From: Salinivirga cyanobacteriivorans
GTDB taxonomy: Bacteria; Bacteroidota; Bacteroidia; Bacteroidales; Salinivirgaceae
Assembly (NCBI RefSeq): GCF_001443605.1
Contig: NZ_CP013118.1
Coordinates: 3,931,001 to 3,995,000 of the forward strand
Direction: 5' to 3'
Length of the DNA: 64,000 nt
Shown here: one piece after another, positions 17,025-26,356 of the stretch
Layout of the letters: the number at the start of each line of letters is the position of its first letter
How positions within the stretch are numbered: position 1 is the stretch's first letter
The notes under the pieces: generated by a model
What the model was told of the DNA's origin: nothing
Database searches by the model: none
The model's input: the letters and a program-made list of their open reading frames with translations, nothing else
Made by a program: the position numbers and the translations under genes

Positions 17025-17269
17025 TTATCAATGTTTACCCTCAGTATATTTAATATTGGTTTTTAGCTGGTATGGAGCCACCTAAAAGTGTTTAAACATA
17101 TATATTTCTTAATCACTAATGTGGGTTACTCTATAGTTTTAACTTTGTTGTTTATTTCAAATTAATCAACAAGATATAAAAATAACACTTATATGCCAAA
17201 GAGCCTACAGGGAAAAGTATTTTTCTTTAATTTTGATAAAAAATGTGTTGATAACGAACAACTATTAGT

Positions 17270-18841
17270 ATGATTTTGAAACCACATAATATTTTTATAA
17301 GAAGTCTCATCTTATTGTTATTGTTTATTTCGACGAATATTTCAGGGCAAGTTAGTTCGATATTACGAAATAATGATAATCCAGGAAAATCATTCGTTAT
17401 AGATCAATACCAAATAGACTTACCTAAAGACAAACGTCAAATAGTGCAGGAGGGTCCGGCATATCAATTTGCTGTTCCCCTGGAAATCAATCACCCGGTA
17501 GCGCTCGAAGCCACACCCGGTAATGGCGATGATCAATTTCATTATTTATTAAAAGTTGGCGCACGCGGTGCTTACGCCTTGAACTTTACGCTTAAAGGCT
17601 TAATAAAAGGAGATGCCGTTGCAGTGTATGTTAAGAGTCTCAAAACCGGAAAACTCCATGGTCCCTTTGATCCTGTAAATAATAGTTACGATCTCACGGC
17701 TTTTCCTGTGTTTTTCTCGAACGAAGTTATTGTTGAAATTATTACCGATGAAAAACTCGATAAAGGAACAACGCTCCTGCATAGAGTTGGTGTTACTTAC
17801 GACAGCAAATATATACAGGGTTCTGGCGATTGCAATGTAGATATTAATTGCGAGGAAGGCATGCCCTGGCAAGAAGTGAAAAATGCGGTCGCACGTATAA
17901 TGTATGATAATGGTTGGCTATGTTCGGGCACGCTAATCAATAATACAAGAAATGACTCTACACCATATTTTTTAACTGCAAATCACTGCATTGATAACGA
18001 TTATTCTGCGGCCAATATGGTTTTTTACTTTAAATATGAGAGTTTATACTGCGATGGTCCCGAAGAGGATTATCCTGAGCTTAATGAATTTACATTAAGC
18101 GGCGCAACGCTCAAAGCTACGAAGTATGATTCAGAAGGAAAGCTTGATTTTACCCTATTAGAAATTTCAGAGCAGGTACCTGCCAGCTATGAACCATACT
18201 TTGCAGGTTGGAACGCCACTGAGAATGCCCCCGGAGAAACGGTTGGCATACACCATCCGAAAGGCGATGTTAAAAAGATTTGTATCGATTATGATTCGCC
18301 CGTTACAGCGCATTTTGCTGAGTACGACCTGTACAGCTTTTGGCGCATAATGCGGTGGGATGTTGGAGTTACTGAGGGTGGTTCGAGCGGAAGTGGTTTA
18401 TTCAATGCAAATTTTCAGTTGGTAGGCACACTTACCGGAGGTGAAGCCGACTGCGAAAATCCGATTAATGATTACTATTTAAAATTTAGCAAAGCTTTTG
18501 ACAAATATCCGGATTCAACGCAACAGCTTAAATATTGGCTCTCTGCCGAACAAGATGTTTCGTATTGGTATGGCTGGCCACTAGAAGATGAGGATGTTGC
18601 GGATGAATATCGAATTGGTCCAAATCCTGTGGAGCGGGATTTAACTGTTTTTAATCAAAATTTGAACGGAAATGTAGCCGTTAAATTATGGGATATTGCA
18701 GGCAACCTTGTATGGGAGCAAATTTATTTGGATGTGAGCAGAATGGTAATTATTGAAATTCCTACGTACCTTGATGGATTGCATATAATAGAGGTAAAAA
18801 CAAAAAATAAAATCATAAAGAAAAAGCTAATTATAAATTAG
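17270..18841 (+). CDS. Secreted trypsin-like serine protease with T9SS sorting domain
   Basis: A 523-residue protein with signal peptide, a propeptide-like region (~25-180), then an S1-family domain related to lysyl endopeptidases. The triad is visible: His in LTANHCID, Asp in KLDFTLLEI, and Ser in EGGSSGSGLF. Cysteine pairs around CNVDINCEEG and CSGTLI are typical. The C-terminal ~80 residues (RIGPNPVERDLTVF ... IIEVKTKNKIIKKKLIIN) are a type A T9SS sorting domain, so the enzyme is exported through the type IX system and kept at or released from the surface. Its likely role is extracellular protein digestion. Confidence 0.92.
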   Translation: MILKPHNIFIRSLILLLLFISTNISGQVSSILRNNDNPGKSFVIDQYQIDLPKDKRQIVQEGPAYQFAVPLEINHPVALEATPGNGDDQFHYLLKVGARGAYALNFTLKGLIKGDAVAVYVKSLKTGKLHGPFDPVNNSYDLTAFPVFFSNEVIVEIITDEKLDKGTTLLHRVGVTYDSKYIQGSGDCNVDINCEEGMPWQEVKNAVARIMYDNGWLCSGTLINNTRNDSTPYFLTANHCIDNDYSAANMVFYFKYESLYCDGPEEDYPELNEFTLSGATLKATKYDSEGKLDFTLLEISEQVPASYEPYFAGWNATENAPGETVGIHHPKGDVKKICIDYDSPVTAHFAEYDLYSFWRIMRWDVGVTEGGSSGSGLFNANFQLVGTLTGGEADCENPINDYYLKFSKAFDKYPDSTQQLKYWLSAEQDVSYWYGWPLEDEDVADEYRIGPNPVERDLTVFNQNLNGNVAVKLWDIAGNLVWEQIYLDVSRMVIIEIPTYLDGLHIIEVKTKNKIIKKKLIIN

Positions 18842-18936
18842 ATAACGCTTTAATACGCGATAAATCTCAAAGCATCGTGTTTTTTTATGGTATTTTTTTG
18901 TTTTTTTGTGTTTTTAAAGCTTTCGCAAAAGAGCCT

Positions 18937-19494
18937 ATGCACAGAATAGCAAAATTTTTATTACGGATTTTGGGGTGGAAACTACAGGGCAAGGTTCCTG
19001 AAGATCAAAAGTACATAATAGCAGTTGCGCCCCATACATCCTATTGGGATTTTGTTATTGGACGCCTTGTGGCTAGCGTAATGCGGCAAAATGTTCATTT
19101 CTTAATAAAAAAGGAACTTTTCTTTTTCCCATACTGTTTACTGCTAAAAGCTTTAAAAGCGATTCCGGTCAATAGAAATTCTCCAAAGGCCATGATCGAA
19201 AGTGTTTTGCAAAAGATGCAGGGGCAAAAGAAGTTTGTGTTGGTAGTAACTCCTGAAGGTACTCGTAAAAAGACAAACCGCTGGAAAAAAGGTTTCTATT
19301 TTATGGCCAACAAAGTTAATATACCCATTTTGCCAGCTGCTATCGATTATGATAAAAAGGAGATTGTGCTCGGACATATAATAAAACCCTCAAATGATGC
19401 ACAAACCGATTTCGAGAATCTGGTCAATTTTTATAAATTCGTAAATCCGGAACCGCGGTATAGCGATCAGTTTGCATACCCCAAAAACCTCTAA
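18937..19494 (+). CDS. Lysophospholipid acyltransferase-like protein (PlsC family)
   Basis: A 185-residue protein from ATG 18937; an in-frame GTG at 18877 would add a hydrophobic stretch and cannot be excluded. The H-x4-D catalytic motif is seen in APHTSYWDFVIG, and the substrate-binding motif as TPEGTRKKT. It is shorter than classical PlsC (~240 residues) but matches the short acyltransferase family common in Bacteroidota. It should transfer an acyl chain to a lysophospholipid or a related acceptor at the inner membrane. Six bases follow before the omega-amidase-like gene. Confidence 0.85.
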   Translation: MHRIAKFLLRILGWKLQGKVPEDQKYIIAVAPHTSYWDFVIGRLVASVMRQNVHFLIKKELFFFPYCLLLKALKAIPVNRNSPKAMIESVLQKMQGQKKFVLVVTPEGTRKKTNRWKKGFYFMANKVNIPILPAAIDYDKKEIVLGHIIKPSNDAQTDFENLVNFYKFVNPEPRYSDQFAYPKNL

Positions 19495-19499
19495 ATGCT

Positions 19500-20279
19500 A
19501 TGGATAAATTGCGCGTAACTTTAATGCAGTGGGATTTGATTTGGGAAGACCCGGCTGCCAACCGGCTTCGTTTTAGTGAGCAATTTGAATTTTTAAAAGG
19601 CAAAACCGATTTGGTTATATTGCCTGAAATGTTTACCACAGGCTTCTCAATGTCGCCCGAAAAAGTGGCTGAAACCTGGCCCGGAGAATCGGTTGAGTGG
19701 TTAAGAAAAGAGGCTGTGCGATTTGGCTTTGTTATTTGTGGAAGCACTATGATAAAAGACGGGGAGCGGTTTTATAATAGATTTGTGTGGGCCGATGCCA
19801 GAGGCAATATTGAGTTCAATGATAAACGGCATCTATTTCAGATGGGAGGTGAACATGAGGTGTATTCGCCTGGCAACCAGCAAATTGTGATTAATTTTGG
19901 TGGTTGGCGAATCGCTCCTTTCATATGTTACGATTTGCGTTTTCCTGTGTGGACCAGAAACCGCAGCAACTATGATCTGGCGATTTATGTGGCCAACTGG
20001 CCTGCAGTAAGACATCAGGTTTGGGAAAAACTACTTTTGGCTAGAGCCATTGAAAATCAGTGTTACGTTGCAGGCGTAAACCGGGTTGGAACCGATGGTC
20101 GCGAACTTAAATACAGCGGTAATTCATATATGATTAATCCCCGTGGTGAAATTGCGCTTGATTTTGTACCCGGAATTGAGGAAGCAAAAACCGTTGAAAT
20201 ATCTTTAAATGAACTTAATGCATTTCGTGAGAAATTTCCGGTAATGACAGATGCCGATGATTTTGAAATCAGGATTTAG
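19500..20279 (+). CDS. Carbon-nitrogen hydrolase, omega-amidase (YafV/Nit2-like)
   Basis: A 259-residue nitrilase-superfamily enzyme. Its Glu-Lys-Cys triad is visible: E43 in LPEMFTTGF, Lys in FNDKRHLF, and Cys in FICYDLRFP. The motif set and length match omega-amidases, which hydrolyse alpha-ketoglutaramate or alpha-ketosuccinamate left by glutamine or asparagine transaminases, a metabolite-repair function in the cytosol. It shares an operon-like spacing with the PlsC-like gene. Its 3' end overlaps the convergent reductase-like gene by 11 bases. Confidence 0.9.
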   Translation: MDKLRVTLMQWDLIWEDPAANRLRFSEQFEFLKGKTDLVILPEMFTTGFSMSPEKVAETWPGESVEWLRKEAVRFGFVICGSTMIKDGERFYNRFVWADARGNIEFNDKRHLFQMGGEHEVYSPGNQQIVINFGGWRIAPFICYDLRFPVWTRNRSNYDLAIYVANWPAVRHQVWEKLLLARAIENQCYVAGVNRVGTDGRELKYSGNSYMINPRGEIALDFVPGIEEAKTVEISLNELNAFREKFPVMTDADDFEIRI

Positions 20280-21630
20280 CTTGCGGTATCCAATTGGGCA
20301 TAGATTTCGAAACTGGTCGTTTGCCATAAAAAAGGTCATCGAGTATTACTGCTACACGCCTGAATAACTTTGAATAGCGTATACCACTTCTTACAGCGTT
20401 ATGCAAGAGGTTATTGGCATGGGCATACGGACATACTGCCATGCAACGGCCACAATCGGTACCGGCGGTTTGCCAATAAGTAAAGCAGCTTTCAGAGTTT
20501 ATTTTCCACCTCAAAATACCATCATTCATTTTGCGCTCATCAAATGATATAGCCTGACCTGGACATACTGCTGCACATTTTTTACAATAAGTACAAAACT
20601 CATTCATGCTGTAAGCAATTGATGCAGGCTTACTCAATACGAGAGGCGCATTAGTGGTAACCACGGCAATACGTACCCTGGGGCCTTGCCCGGGAGTCAT
20701 TAATAAACCCATTCGGCCTATTTCGCCCAATGCTGCATCGCGGGCAACGAGCGGGCATATTAATTCATAATTACCGTCGATATGGGCTTTAGCATCATAA
20801 CCCATCTCGCGCAGGAATGTAGCAAGTTGCACAGCCGGAACTCCTGATTTGAGGTACTTTTCGGCCGATTCCATCACCGCCGAACCTTTAGGTGCTGCAT
20901 TAATCATGGATTCATCCATTTCCACTGTGAGGGCTACTCCATATTTGTGTTGAGGTGTGATAGCCTGATTGTAGGCACTGCCGCGACCTTTTGTATGGTA
21001 ATAATGATAGGGCTGCATTTCAGCAACTCCTATATCTGCAATGCCTTGTTTGAGCATCCACTTTTTTATAAAGTGAGTTAAATCTTTAGCTGATAATTTT
21101 TGTTGAATCTTTTTGACAGGTCCGTCAATAAAGGGTCCCAGTTTGCCTATGGTTTCAAAAGAAGCTTCTGCTGCTGCAAAACTAACAGGGTGGTAAAACA
21201 AGGAATCAGAGTTCAATAAGCCCGGTTTTTGTCTCCATTTTTTATCGGGATCATGATGTTCAGGGTGGGTTGTATAATAATCTTGATACCTTTTACTTCC
21301 AGGCTCCAGTTCCCGTCTTGAGAACATGGTCTCTCGTTCGTCATGCTGCATCGCTGGCTTTACAGGAGCAAATTTCTTTTGTTTAGGATTATAAAGAAAT
21401 GCCAGTAGTACTAATGAAGTTATTATTATGATGGAAACAGGATAAACTGAACCGGCCACAGCAGGAATAAATGCCGGCAACAAAAAAGGAATGGGCAGGC
21501 TGAGTGCAAATATCAAACTCCAGATAGACGCTTTTGTTTCTTTTTCATATGCAGAAATTATCATGGCTGTTATTGAGATAACAAAAACAACTATAGCAAT
21601 AATGAGGTTTACAAGGGTGGTTAAATACAT
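20269..21630 (-). CDS. Membrane-anchored reductive-dehalogenase-like iron-sulfur protein
   Basis: A 453-residue protein. The first ~85 residues form three membrane helices in place of a TAT signal. The soluble part carries RdhA-like motifs (LGEIGRMGLLMTPGQGPRVR and a preceding HYYHTKGRG), followed by two ferredoxin-type clusters: C346-x2-C349-x2-C352-x3-C356-P, and C382 with C393-x2-C396-x3-C400-P. Reductive dehalogenases and epoxyqueuosine reductases share this cobalamin plus 2x[4Fe-4S] layout. No RdhB anchor is adjacent, and the N-terminal helices could substitute for it. Whether it dehalogenates anything is unknown. Confidence 0.8.
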   Translation of the reverse strand: MYLTTLVNLIIAIVVFVISITAMIISAYEKETKASIWSLIFALSLPIPFLLPAFIPAVAGSVYPVSIIIITSLVLLAFLYNPKQKKFAPVKPAMQHDERETMFSRRELEPGSKRYQDYYTTHPEHHDPDKKWRQKPGLLNSDSLFYHPVSFAAAEASFETIGKLGPFIDGPVKKIQQKLSAKDLTHFIKKWMLKQGIADIGVAEMQPYHYYHTKGRGSAYNQAITPQHKYGVALTVEMDESMINAAPKGSAVMESAEKYLKSGVPAVQLATFLREMGYDAKAHIDGNYELICPLVARDAALGEIGRMGLLMTPGQGPRVRIAVVTTNAPLVLSKPASIAYSMNEFCTYCKKCAAVCPGQAISFDERKMNDGILRWKINSESCFTYWQTAGTDCGRCMAVCPYAHANNLLHNAVRSGIRYSKLFRRVAVILDDLFYGKRPVSKSMPNWIPQAKS

Positions 21631-21798
21631 ATTAGGGCGCAGAATTATATTGCTGGTAATTGCATTAGCAAAGATAATTTTTTTGTTGTTTAAACAAAAA
21701 GGGCTTATTAAACATTAATTATACTATAAGTAAGGGGCTTTTAGTATGTATGTTTTGAATTGTCCCTTAAAAGTTTTAATATGCAATAAAATAATACT

Positions 21799-22563
21799 AT
21801 GGCGTTAAATCAACCAGCAATTGAAATTTTGGGTTTACAAATTAATGAACCTGTTACTGTAGCCACAGACCTATTGGTAGCCGGTGTTTGTTTATATGCT
21901 TTTATTAAATTATTGCAGTTACCCTACCGTAGCAAACTAAAAACCTATCTTTTATGGTATTTTATGCTCATGGCTATTGCAACAACAATTGGAGGGTTGA
22001 TAGGCCACGCTTTTTTGTGGTACTTTACAGCTAGTTGGGAGAACCCCGACTGGGTAAATAACATTATAGAACAAATTGCCTTTTTGGAATCACATGAACC
22101 AGCTTACGCATGGAAGCTGCCCGGGTGGATTGTAAGTATGTTATCCATTATGTTTGTTGAACGTGCAGCAATCGAACAGGTCCGTCCAATTGTGAAACGG
22201 GGGGTTGGCAGCACATTCAAAATTGTTAACCTTGTTGAGCTCTTCCTTTTTATGGCCATTACCCTGGCTACGCTTAATTTTCGTTATGTGGAAATTCACT
22301 CAGGTTATGGATTAATGTTCGTAGTGCTTAGCTTGCAAGGTTATGCCTACATCAGAACCAAAGACGAAGGTAGTAAGCTTTTTCTGTATGGTGTTGCAGT
22401 AGCTGCAGTGGCTGCCCTGTTTTATATGAATGAAGTTGGAATCAGCAAATGGTTCAATCATTTCGATATCAGTCATACTTTAATGGCTGTTAGTGCCTAT
22501 ATATTTTACAGGGGTGCAGTAAAAATGTTAGAGAAAAATCACAATAGGCTGCTATTCAGTTAA
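21799..22563 (+). CDS. Multi-pass membrane protein of unknown function
   Basis: A 254-residue protein with about seven predicted membrane helices, starting at ~19, 49, 107, 140, 165, 190 and 220. Several polar residues lie in or near helices: a His in GLIGHAFLW, EIHSGYG, and HFDISH near the C-terminus. The pattern of membrane His/Asp resembles membrane metal-dependent hydrolases of the CREST type, but that is a weak analogy. It stands alone, divergent from the reductive-dehalogenase-like gene. I do not recognise the family with confidence. Confidence 0.6.
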   Translation: MALNQPAIEILGLQINEPVTVATDLLVAGVCLYAFIKLLQLPYRSKLKTYLLWYFMLMAIATTIGGLIGHAFLWYFTASWENPDWVNNIIEQIAFLESHEPAYAWKLPGWIVSMLSIMFVERAAIEQVRPIVKRGVGSTFKIVNLVELFLFMAITLATLNFRYVEIHSGYGLMFVVLSLQGYAYIRTKDEGSKLFLYGVAVAAVAALFYMNEVGISKWFNHFDISHTLMAVSAYIFYRGAVKMLEKNHNRLLFS

Positions 22564-22724
22564 TCTAGTGTAATCTCAAGCATCATCTGACGGGCCAGGT
22601 ATTGATCTTTTCATTTTTATCGGCGTTAAAAAATGTTTACAGAACGTTGCTATGCGCACATTTTTTACCTTGCTAAAAACGAAAATCTCTTCTACTTATC
22701 CGAAACATTAAACTTGACATGACA

Positions 22725-23288
22725 CTAGTAATATTCGTATTCGTAGTTTATTATCTGTTCTGGTTTGTTAATTTCCATGTTCCAGTAAATGTCTTGTTTA
22801 AGTAACCCATTGGGGTAATAATCGTAAGTGATTTTTTCAACTATTTCACCATTGTCGTTTTTTCGGATCATTGATTTTTTCTGACCCTTCTCATTGTAGG
22901 TGTGGGCAACTTTATTACGTAATTTTCCCTGTGGTCCGTAATTTTTAACGGTGAGCGAATCATTTTTGTGCTTTTTTATAATAAGTTTGTTTGATCCGGC
23001 GTCTTTTTCAGGGTCAATTTTTTCTGTATAGCAAATGTTACCACTCTTATCGTACCTGATTACTTTAATAATTTCACCGTTTTTATTGAAAAAATAAGAC
23101 TGTATGAGTCTGCCTTTATCATCAGGTTCATAAAAAGCCAAATCATGTGCATACTGCATCATTTTTTTCACATGGTACTTTTTATACAAATTATCGGTTT
23201 TTTTCTGGGCATTTTGTATTGTATCCTGTTCTGAAGGTTGGCATGCTGAAAATAAAACTATGGCAGCCAAAATAAAAATGAGTCGCAT
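22725..23288 (-). CDS. Lipoprotein with repeated YD/MORN-like strands
   Basis: A 187-residue protein starting at MRLIFILAAIVLFSAC; an upstream in-frame start at 23375 would bury the signal peptide. The lipobox is LFSAC. The mature part has repeats with the pattern 'G-x-x-x-x-x-x-Y-x-x-x-G' (RLIQSYFFNKNGEIIKVIRY, YNEKGQKKS, YYPNGLLKQ) seen in YwqK-like and Rhs-like beta-repeat proteins. It is probably an anchored envelope protein. It stands alone and its function is unknown. Confidence 0.65.
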   Translation of the reverse strand: MRLIFILAAIVLFSACQPSEQDTIQNAQKKTDNLYKKYHVKKMMQYAHDLAFYEPDDKGRLIQSYFFNKNGEIIKVIRYDKSGNICYTEKIDPEKDAGSNKLIIKKHKNDSLTVKNYGPQGKLRNKVAHTYNEKGQKKSMIRKNDNGEIVEKITYDYYPNGLLKQDIYWNMEINKPEQIINYEYEYY

Positions 23289-23465
23289 ATCCCTGTTTTT
23301 GAGGCTAAAGTAAGTCAAAATAACATGCTTTGCAAAAAATATTCGCTCAACCACTATATTCTGAGCAATGGGCATTTCATTAGTTGACTTAGGGATAATT
23401 TTCAGGGCTATGTATAATCAACCGGATAAGTATTTCTTTGGTCTGTTGTGATTACGCTCGTTGTT

Positions 23466-24638
23466 TTACTGACTAAGTAGTCGTGTGAGGTATGTTGTAG
23501 AATCAATGTTCATTAATTCGACATTATGGTAATAAAATTCTATGATTTCTTCGTATGATTTTCCCATGCGTGCCATTTGCATGGCTCCCTCTTGTGAGAG
23601 ACCCACTCCGTGCCCGTATCCCCTTCCTTTTACGATGAGTTTATCGTTTTCCGGGTAAATGGAAAAGAATGTAGACCTGAGTTTAAACTTATTTCGCACG
23701 TGTTTTAAGGGTACAAGTTGCCCTGCTACTGTCATGTTTCGTACACGAACCGATTGGTTGAAACTGAAAATTGTATTTGGATCATATTTATCAGGTAGTT
23801 GAATGCCAATATGCTCCATGAAGTCTACCCAGTCAGATAGCAAAATGGTATCGGTCCAGTGTGAGTTATGCTGATCGGCCCAATAGGGATCTTTTTTACC
23901 CCTGAGGTAGGGCATAGCAGCACTCCATACATCCTCAGAATTAATTGTAAAACCGCCACTGTTTGAATGAAATGCGGCCGTAATGAGTTGCCTGTTTTCA
24001 TCTGTAATGACTAAGCCTTTTGTAGTGGATACCGCACTGTGGATGGTTTTATTTCGGGTTTGTATGCCTTTATATACCTGGCAATGCACATCGTCACACA
24101 GGTTGAAATTTTCGTTTTCGTGTCTGTCGATATGATTCAGGGCATAAGTGCGGCTAATGATGGCCTGCGATTTATAGTACTCATGTTTGGCCCTTGTACC
24201 ACTTTCTGCTTCTACTACCGAGGCCACGTATTTTTCAAAAGCAACCTGGTTTATAATTGTAAGCTTATCTTCAGGATGAATGGCAATTTCTAATTTACCC
24301 TCGTAACGCCGTTTTTTAAGTGCTGGAAAGGCGGGCTCGAGACTATACATGCTGTTTTCGCGTTTGGGGCTTATGGCTATTTTCTGTGATAACCCCATAT
24401 GCTTTTCAATACCCCACACACTAATTTGATCTCCAACCAGGGTGATGTAAATGACATCGTTTCCTCTGATTTTTTCTTTAAATCCCTTATCGTTTTCCAG
24501 GTAATAAGCACCTTTTAAAGGTTTAAATACGAGTGTTTTTACATCAAATTTGTGGTAAAGCCCTATGCGAATGTCCTGGCTTTTTAAATTTTGAAAAATA
24601 GATATAATAATTATGAAAAATATAAATTTTCTGATCAT
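23466..24638 (-). CDS. SpoIID/LytB-domain protein
   Basis: A 390-residue secreted protein with an N-terminal signal peptide. The SpoIID region carries family motifs: VVEAESG, QAIISRTYAL, AFHSNSGGFT and VKGRGYGHGVGLSQEGA. SpoIID of Bacillus is a lytic transglycosylase acting on denuded peptidoglycan glycan; homologues are widespread in non-sporulating Bacteroidota, where the role is presumably cell-wall remodelling. Its ATG overlaps the stop of lpxB by 4 bases, so the two are translationally coupled. Confidence 0.92.
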   Translation of the reverse strand: MIRKFIFFIIIISIFQNLKSQDIRIGLYHKFDVKTLVFKPLKGAYYLENDKGFKEKIRGNDVIYITLVGDQISVWGIEKHMGLSQKIAISPKRENSMYSLEPAFPALKKRRYEGKLEIAIHPEDKLTIINQVAFEKYVASVVEAESGTRAKHEYYKSQAIISRTYALNHIDRHENENFNLCDDVHCQVYKGIQTRNKTIHSAVSTTKGLVITDENRQLITAAFHSNSGGFTINSEDVWSAAMPYLRGKKDPYWADQHNSHWTDTILLSDWVDFMEHIGIQLPDKYDPNTIFSFNQSVRVRNMTVAGQLVPLKHVRNKFKLRSTFFSIYPENDKLIVKGRGYGHGVGLSQEGAMQMARMGKSYEEIIEFYYHNVELMNIDSTTYLTRLLSQ

Positions 24639-25774
24639 TTCAGATCTTCTTTTAAGCGTTTAACCATTGACTCTGCAGCTCTTGCTGATGCGCCGGTATT
24701 TCCCATTTTTGTGTATAGTTCCTGGTATTGATTTAATAAATTGGCTCGTTTCTCTCCATTGGGTAATATGGCCTTTAACTCTTTTTTGAGCTTCGCAAAT
24801 GTAAAATCTTTTTGAAGCAACTCTTTAATAATCTCTTTTTGCATGATGAGGTTTACCAGCGTTGCCCATTTAACTTTGATCACTAACCTACCTACCGCAT
24901 GAGCAAGAATGCCACCCCCAACCTTGTAAACTGCAACCTGTGGAGTACCGATCAGGGCTGTTTCCAGTGCTGCCGTTCCTGATGCCACAATGCATGCATC
25001 GGCATGTTTCACCATTTGATAAGTGTCGTTGTGTATGAGGTTGTTGTTTTTGTCATCATCCATGAATTGCGCATAGTAATCTTCGCTGATACCCGGAGCT
25101 GCTGAAATTAAAAATTGATATTCAGGGAAATGTGACTTTAAGCGCAGCATCATTGGAAGTAAACCTTTAATCTCCTGCCTTCTGCTTCCGGGTAATAAAC
25201 CAATTATTGGTTTGTGTGGTAAATCGTGTCTTTTCAGAAAATCGTCCAGTAACTCACCACGGTTAAGTTGCGCATCAATGGCATCTAGTAAAGGATTGCC
25301 CACATATTCAATCGGGTAGTTGTATGATTTGTAAAAATCGACTTCAAAAGGTAGAATACTATATAACCGGTCCACATATTTTTTAATGGCTTTAATGCGA
25401 TAAGTTTTCCATGCCCAGATTTTTGGAGCGATATAGTAAAAAGTTCTGTATCCGTTTTTCTTGGCGTATTTGGCTATGCGTAAGTTAAATCCGGGGTAGT
25501 CAATGAATATTACAACATCGGGGTTATAATCAGCAATATCCTGTTTGCATAGCTTTAAATTCTTACGGATTTTCCCCAGGCTTTTAATCACACTTGCATA
25601 CCCCATTACAGCTGTTTCTTTGTAATGCTTCACCAGGTCGGCGCCATTTTCCTGCATTTTATCACCACCCCAGGCCCTTACCTGAGCCTCTGGGTCATTT
25701 GCACGAATACCTTTTATAAGATTTGCTCCGTGTAGGTCACCAGATGCTTCGCCTGCTATTATGTAGTATTTCAT
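24635..25774 (-). CDS. lpxB: Lipid-A-disaccharide synthase
   Basis: A ~379-residue GT19 enzyme starting at MKYYIIAGEASGD; the in-frame start at 25795 adds seven unlikely residues. GEASGDLHGANLI is the family's N-terminal signature. LLPGSRRQEI and the ASGTAALETALIG motif mark the UDP-sugar-binding C-terminal half. It joins UDP-2,3-diacylglucosamine and lipid X to form the lipid A disaccharide. It is coupled to the SpoIID-like gene. The leader upstream carries a palindromic repeat shared with the gene at 43654-44145. Confidence 0.96.
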   Translation of the reverse strand: MKYYIIAGEASGDLHGANLIKGIRANDPEAQVRAWGGDKMQENGADLVKHYKETAVMGYASVIKSLGKIRKNLKLCKQDIADYNPDVVIFIDYPGFNLRIAKYAKKNGYRTFYYIAPKIWAWKTYRIKAIKKYVDRLYSILPFEVDFYKSYNYPIEYVGNPLLDAIDAQLNRGELLDDFLKRHDLPHKPIIGLLPGSRRQEIKGLLPMMLRLKSHFPEYQFLISAAPGISEDYYAQFMDDDKNNNLIHNDTYQMVKHADACIVASGTAALETALIGTPQVAVYKVGGGILAHAVGRLVIKVKWATLVNLIMQKEIIKELLQKDFTFAKLKKELKAILPNGEKRANLLNQYQELYTKMGNTGASARAAESMVKRLKEDLK

Positions 25775-25789
25775 ATGTTTATTTTTAAT

Positions 25790-25845
25790 TTTCAAAGGTC
25801 ATAACCTGTCCCGATGACTAATCGGGATGGAACCGCATGATGTAA
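25790..25845. repeat. Dispersed palindromic leader repeat, copy A
   Basis: Contains the hairpin TCCCGAT (25809-25815) / ATCGGGA (25821-25827) within a segment that also shares GGTCAT, TGTCCCGATG, CTAATCGGGATGGA and CATGATG with 44165-44215. Both copies lie in front of a minus-strand gene (lpxB here). The TCCCGAT/ATCGGGA palindrome resembles short dispersed repeats common in Bacteroidota. Confidence 0.6.
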
Positions 25846-25907
25846 AATAATCATTCCTGCGTGTGTGTTTAATAATTATTTTAATCATGCTTGTTTCATA
25901 TGTTTAA

Positions 25908-25944
25908 AATTTTTAGTTTTTAGAAAATGAAGAAACTAAAAATT
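25908..25944. repeat. AT-rich inverted repeat
   Basis: Perfect 12-bp arms AATTTTTAGTTT (25908-25919) and AAACTAAAAATT (25933-25944) with a 13-base loop. It lies downstream of the small membrane gene at 26054 on its strand, and could be a weak terminator or processing site; no T-run follows. Confidence 0.4.
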
Positions 25945-26053
25945 CCTTCACATTCAGGAACTCACATGAATTTATTTTAATCATAATCGTGTGTGTATTT
26001 TTTGATTTAAAAAATTCATGTTCGTTTCATATTCTGCCGGTTTGGGGTTGTTT

Positions 26054-26356
26054 TTATCCGAGTCTTAAATATGCCACCATTATGGTAATCAGCATCACAG
26101 CTGTAAGTACGCCTTTAGCAGAACGATTGCGCTTTGTCCATATAAAAACGAAAAACAGCAATAGATTTGGTAATGCACTTAAACTAACAACTGATGAAAA
26201 CATTTCTGTTAGCTGCAGAGCAGTTAAAAACTTGGTTAATGAACCGAATTCAGACTGATTGATTAAATAAAAACCGAAAAAAGATAAGATGGTAAGCACT
26301 ACCGCACTACCAAGGCCAAGCCAAATATTATCGTATTTTTTAGTTTTCCTGATCAT
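26054..26356 (-). CDS. Small three-helix membrane protein of unknown function
   Basis: A 100-residue protein with hydrophobic segments at ~13-33, ~55-73 and ~82-98, separated by short basic loops (TKRNRSAKG). It overlaps the end of surE by 17 bases, so the two are very likely one transcript. No functional motif was seen. Confidence 0.65.
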   Translation of the reverse strand: MIRKTKKYDNIWLGLGSAVVLTILSFFGFYLINQSEFGSLTKFLTALQLTEMFSSVVSLSALPNLLLFFVFIWTKRNRSAKGVLTAVMLITIMVAYLRLG

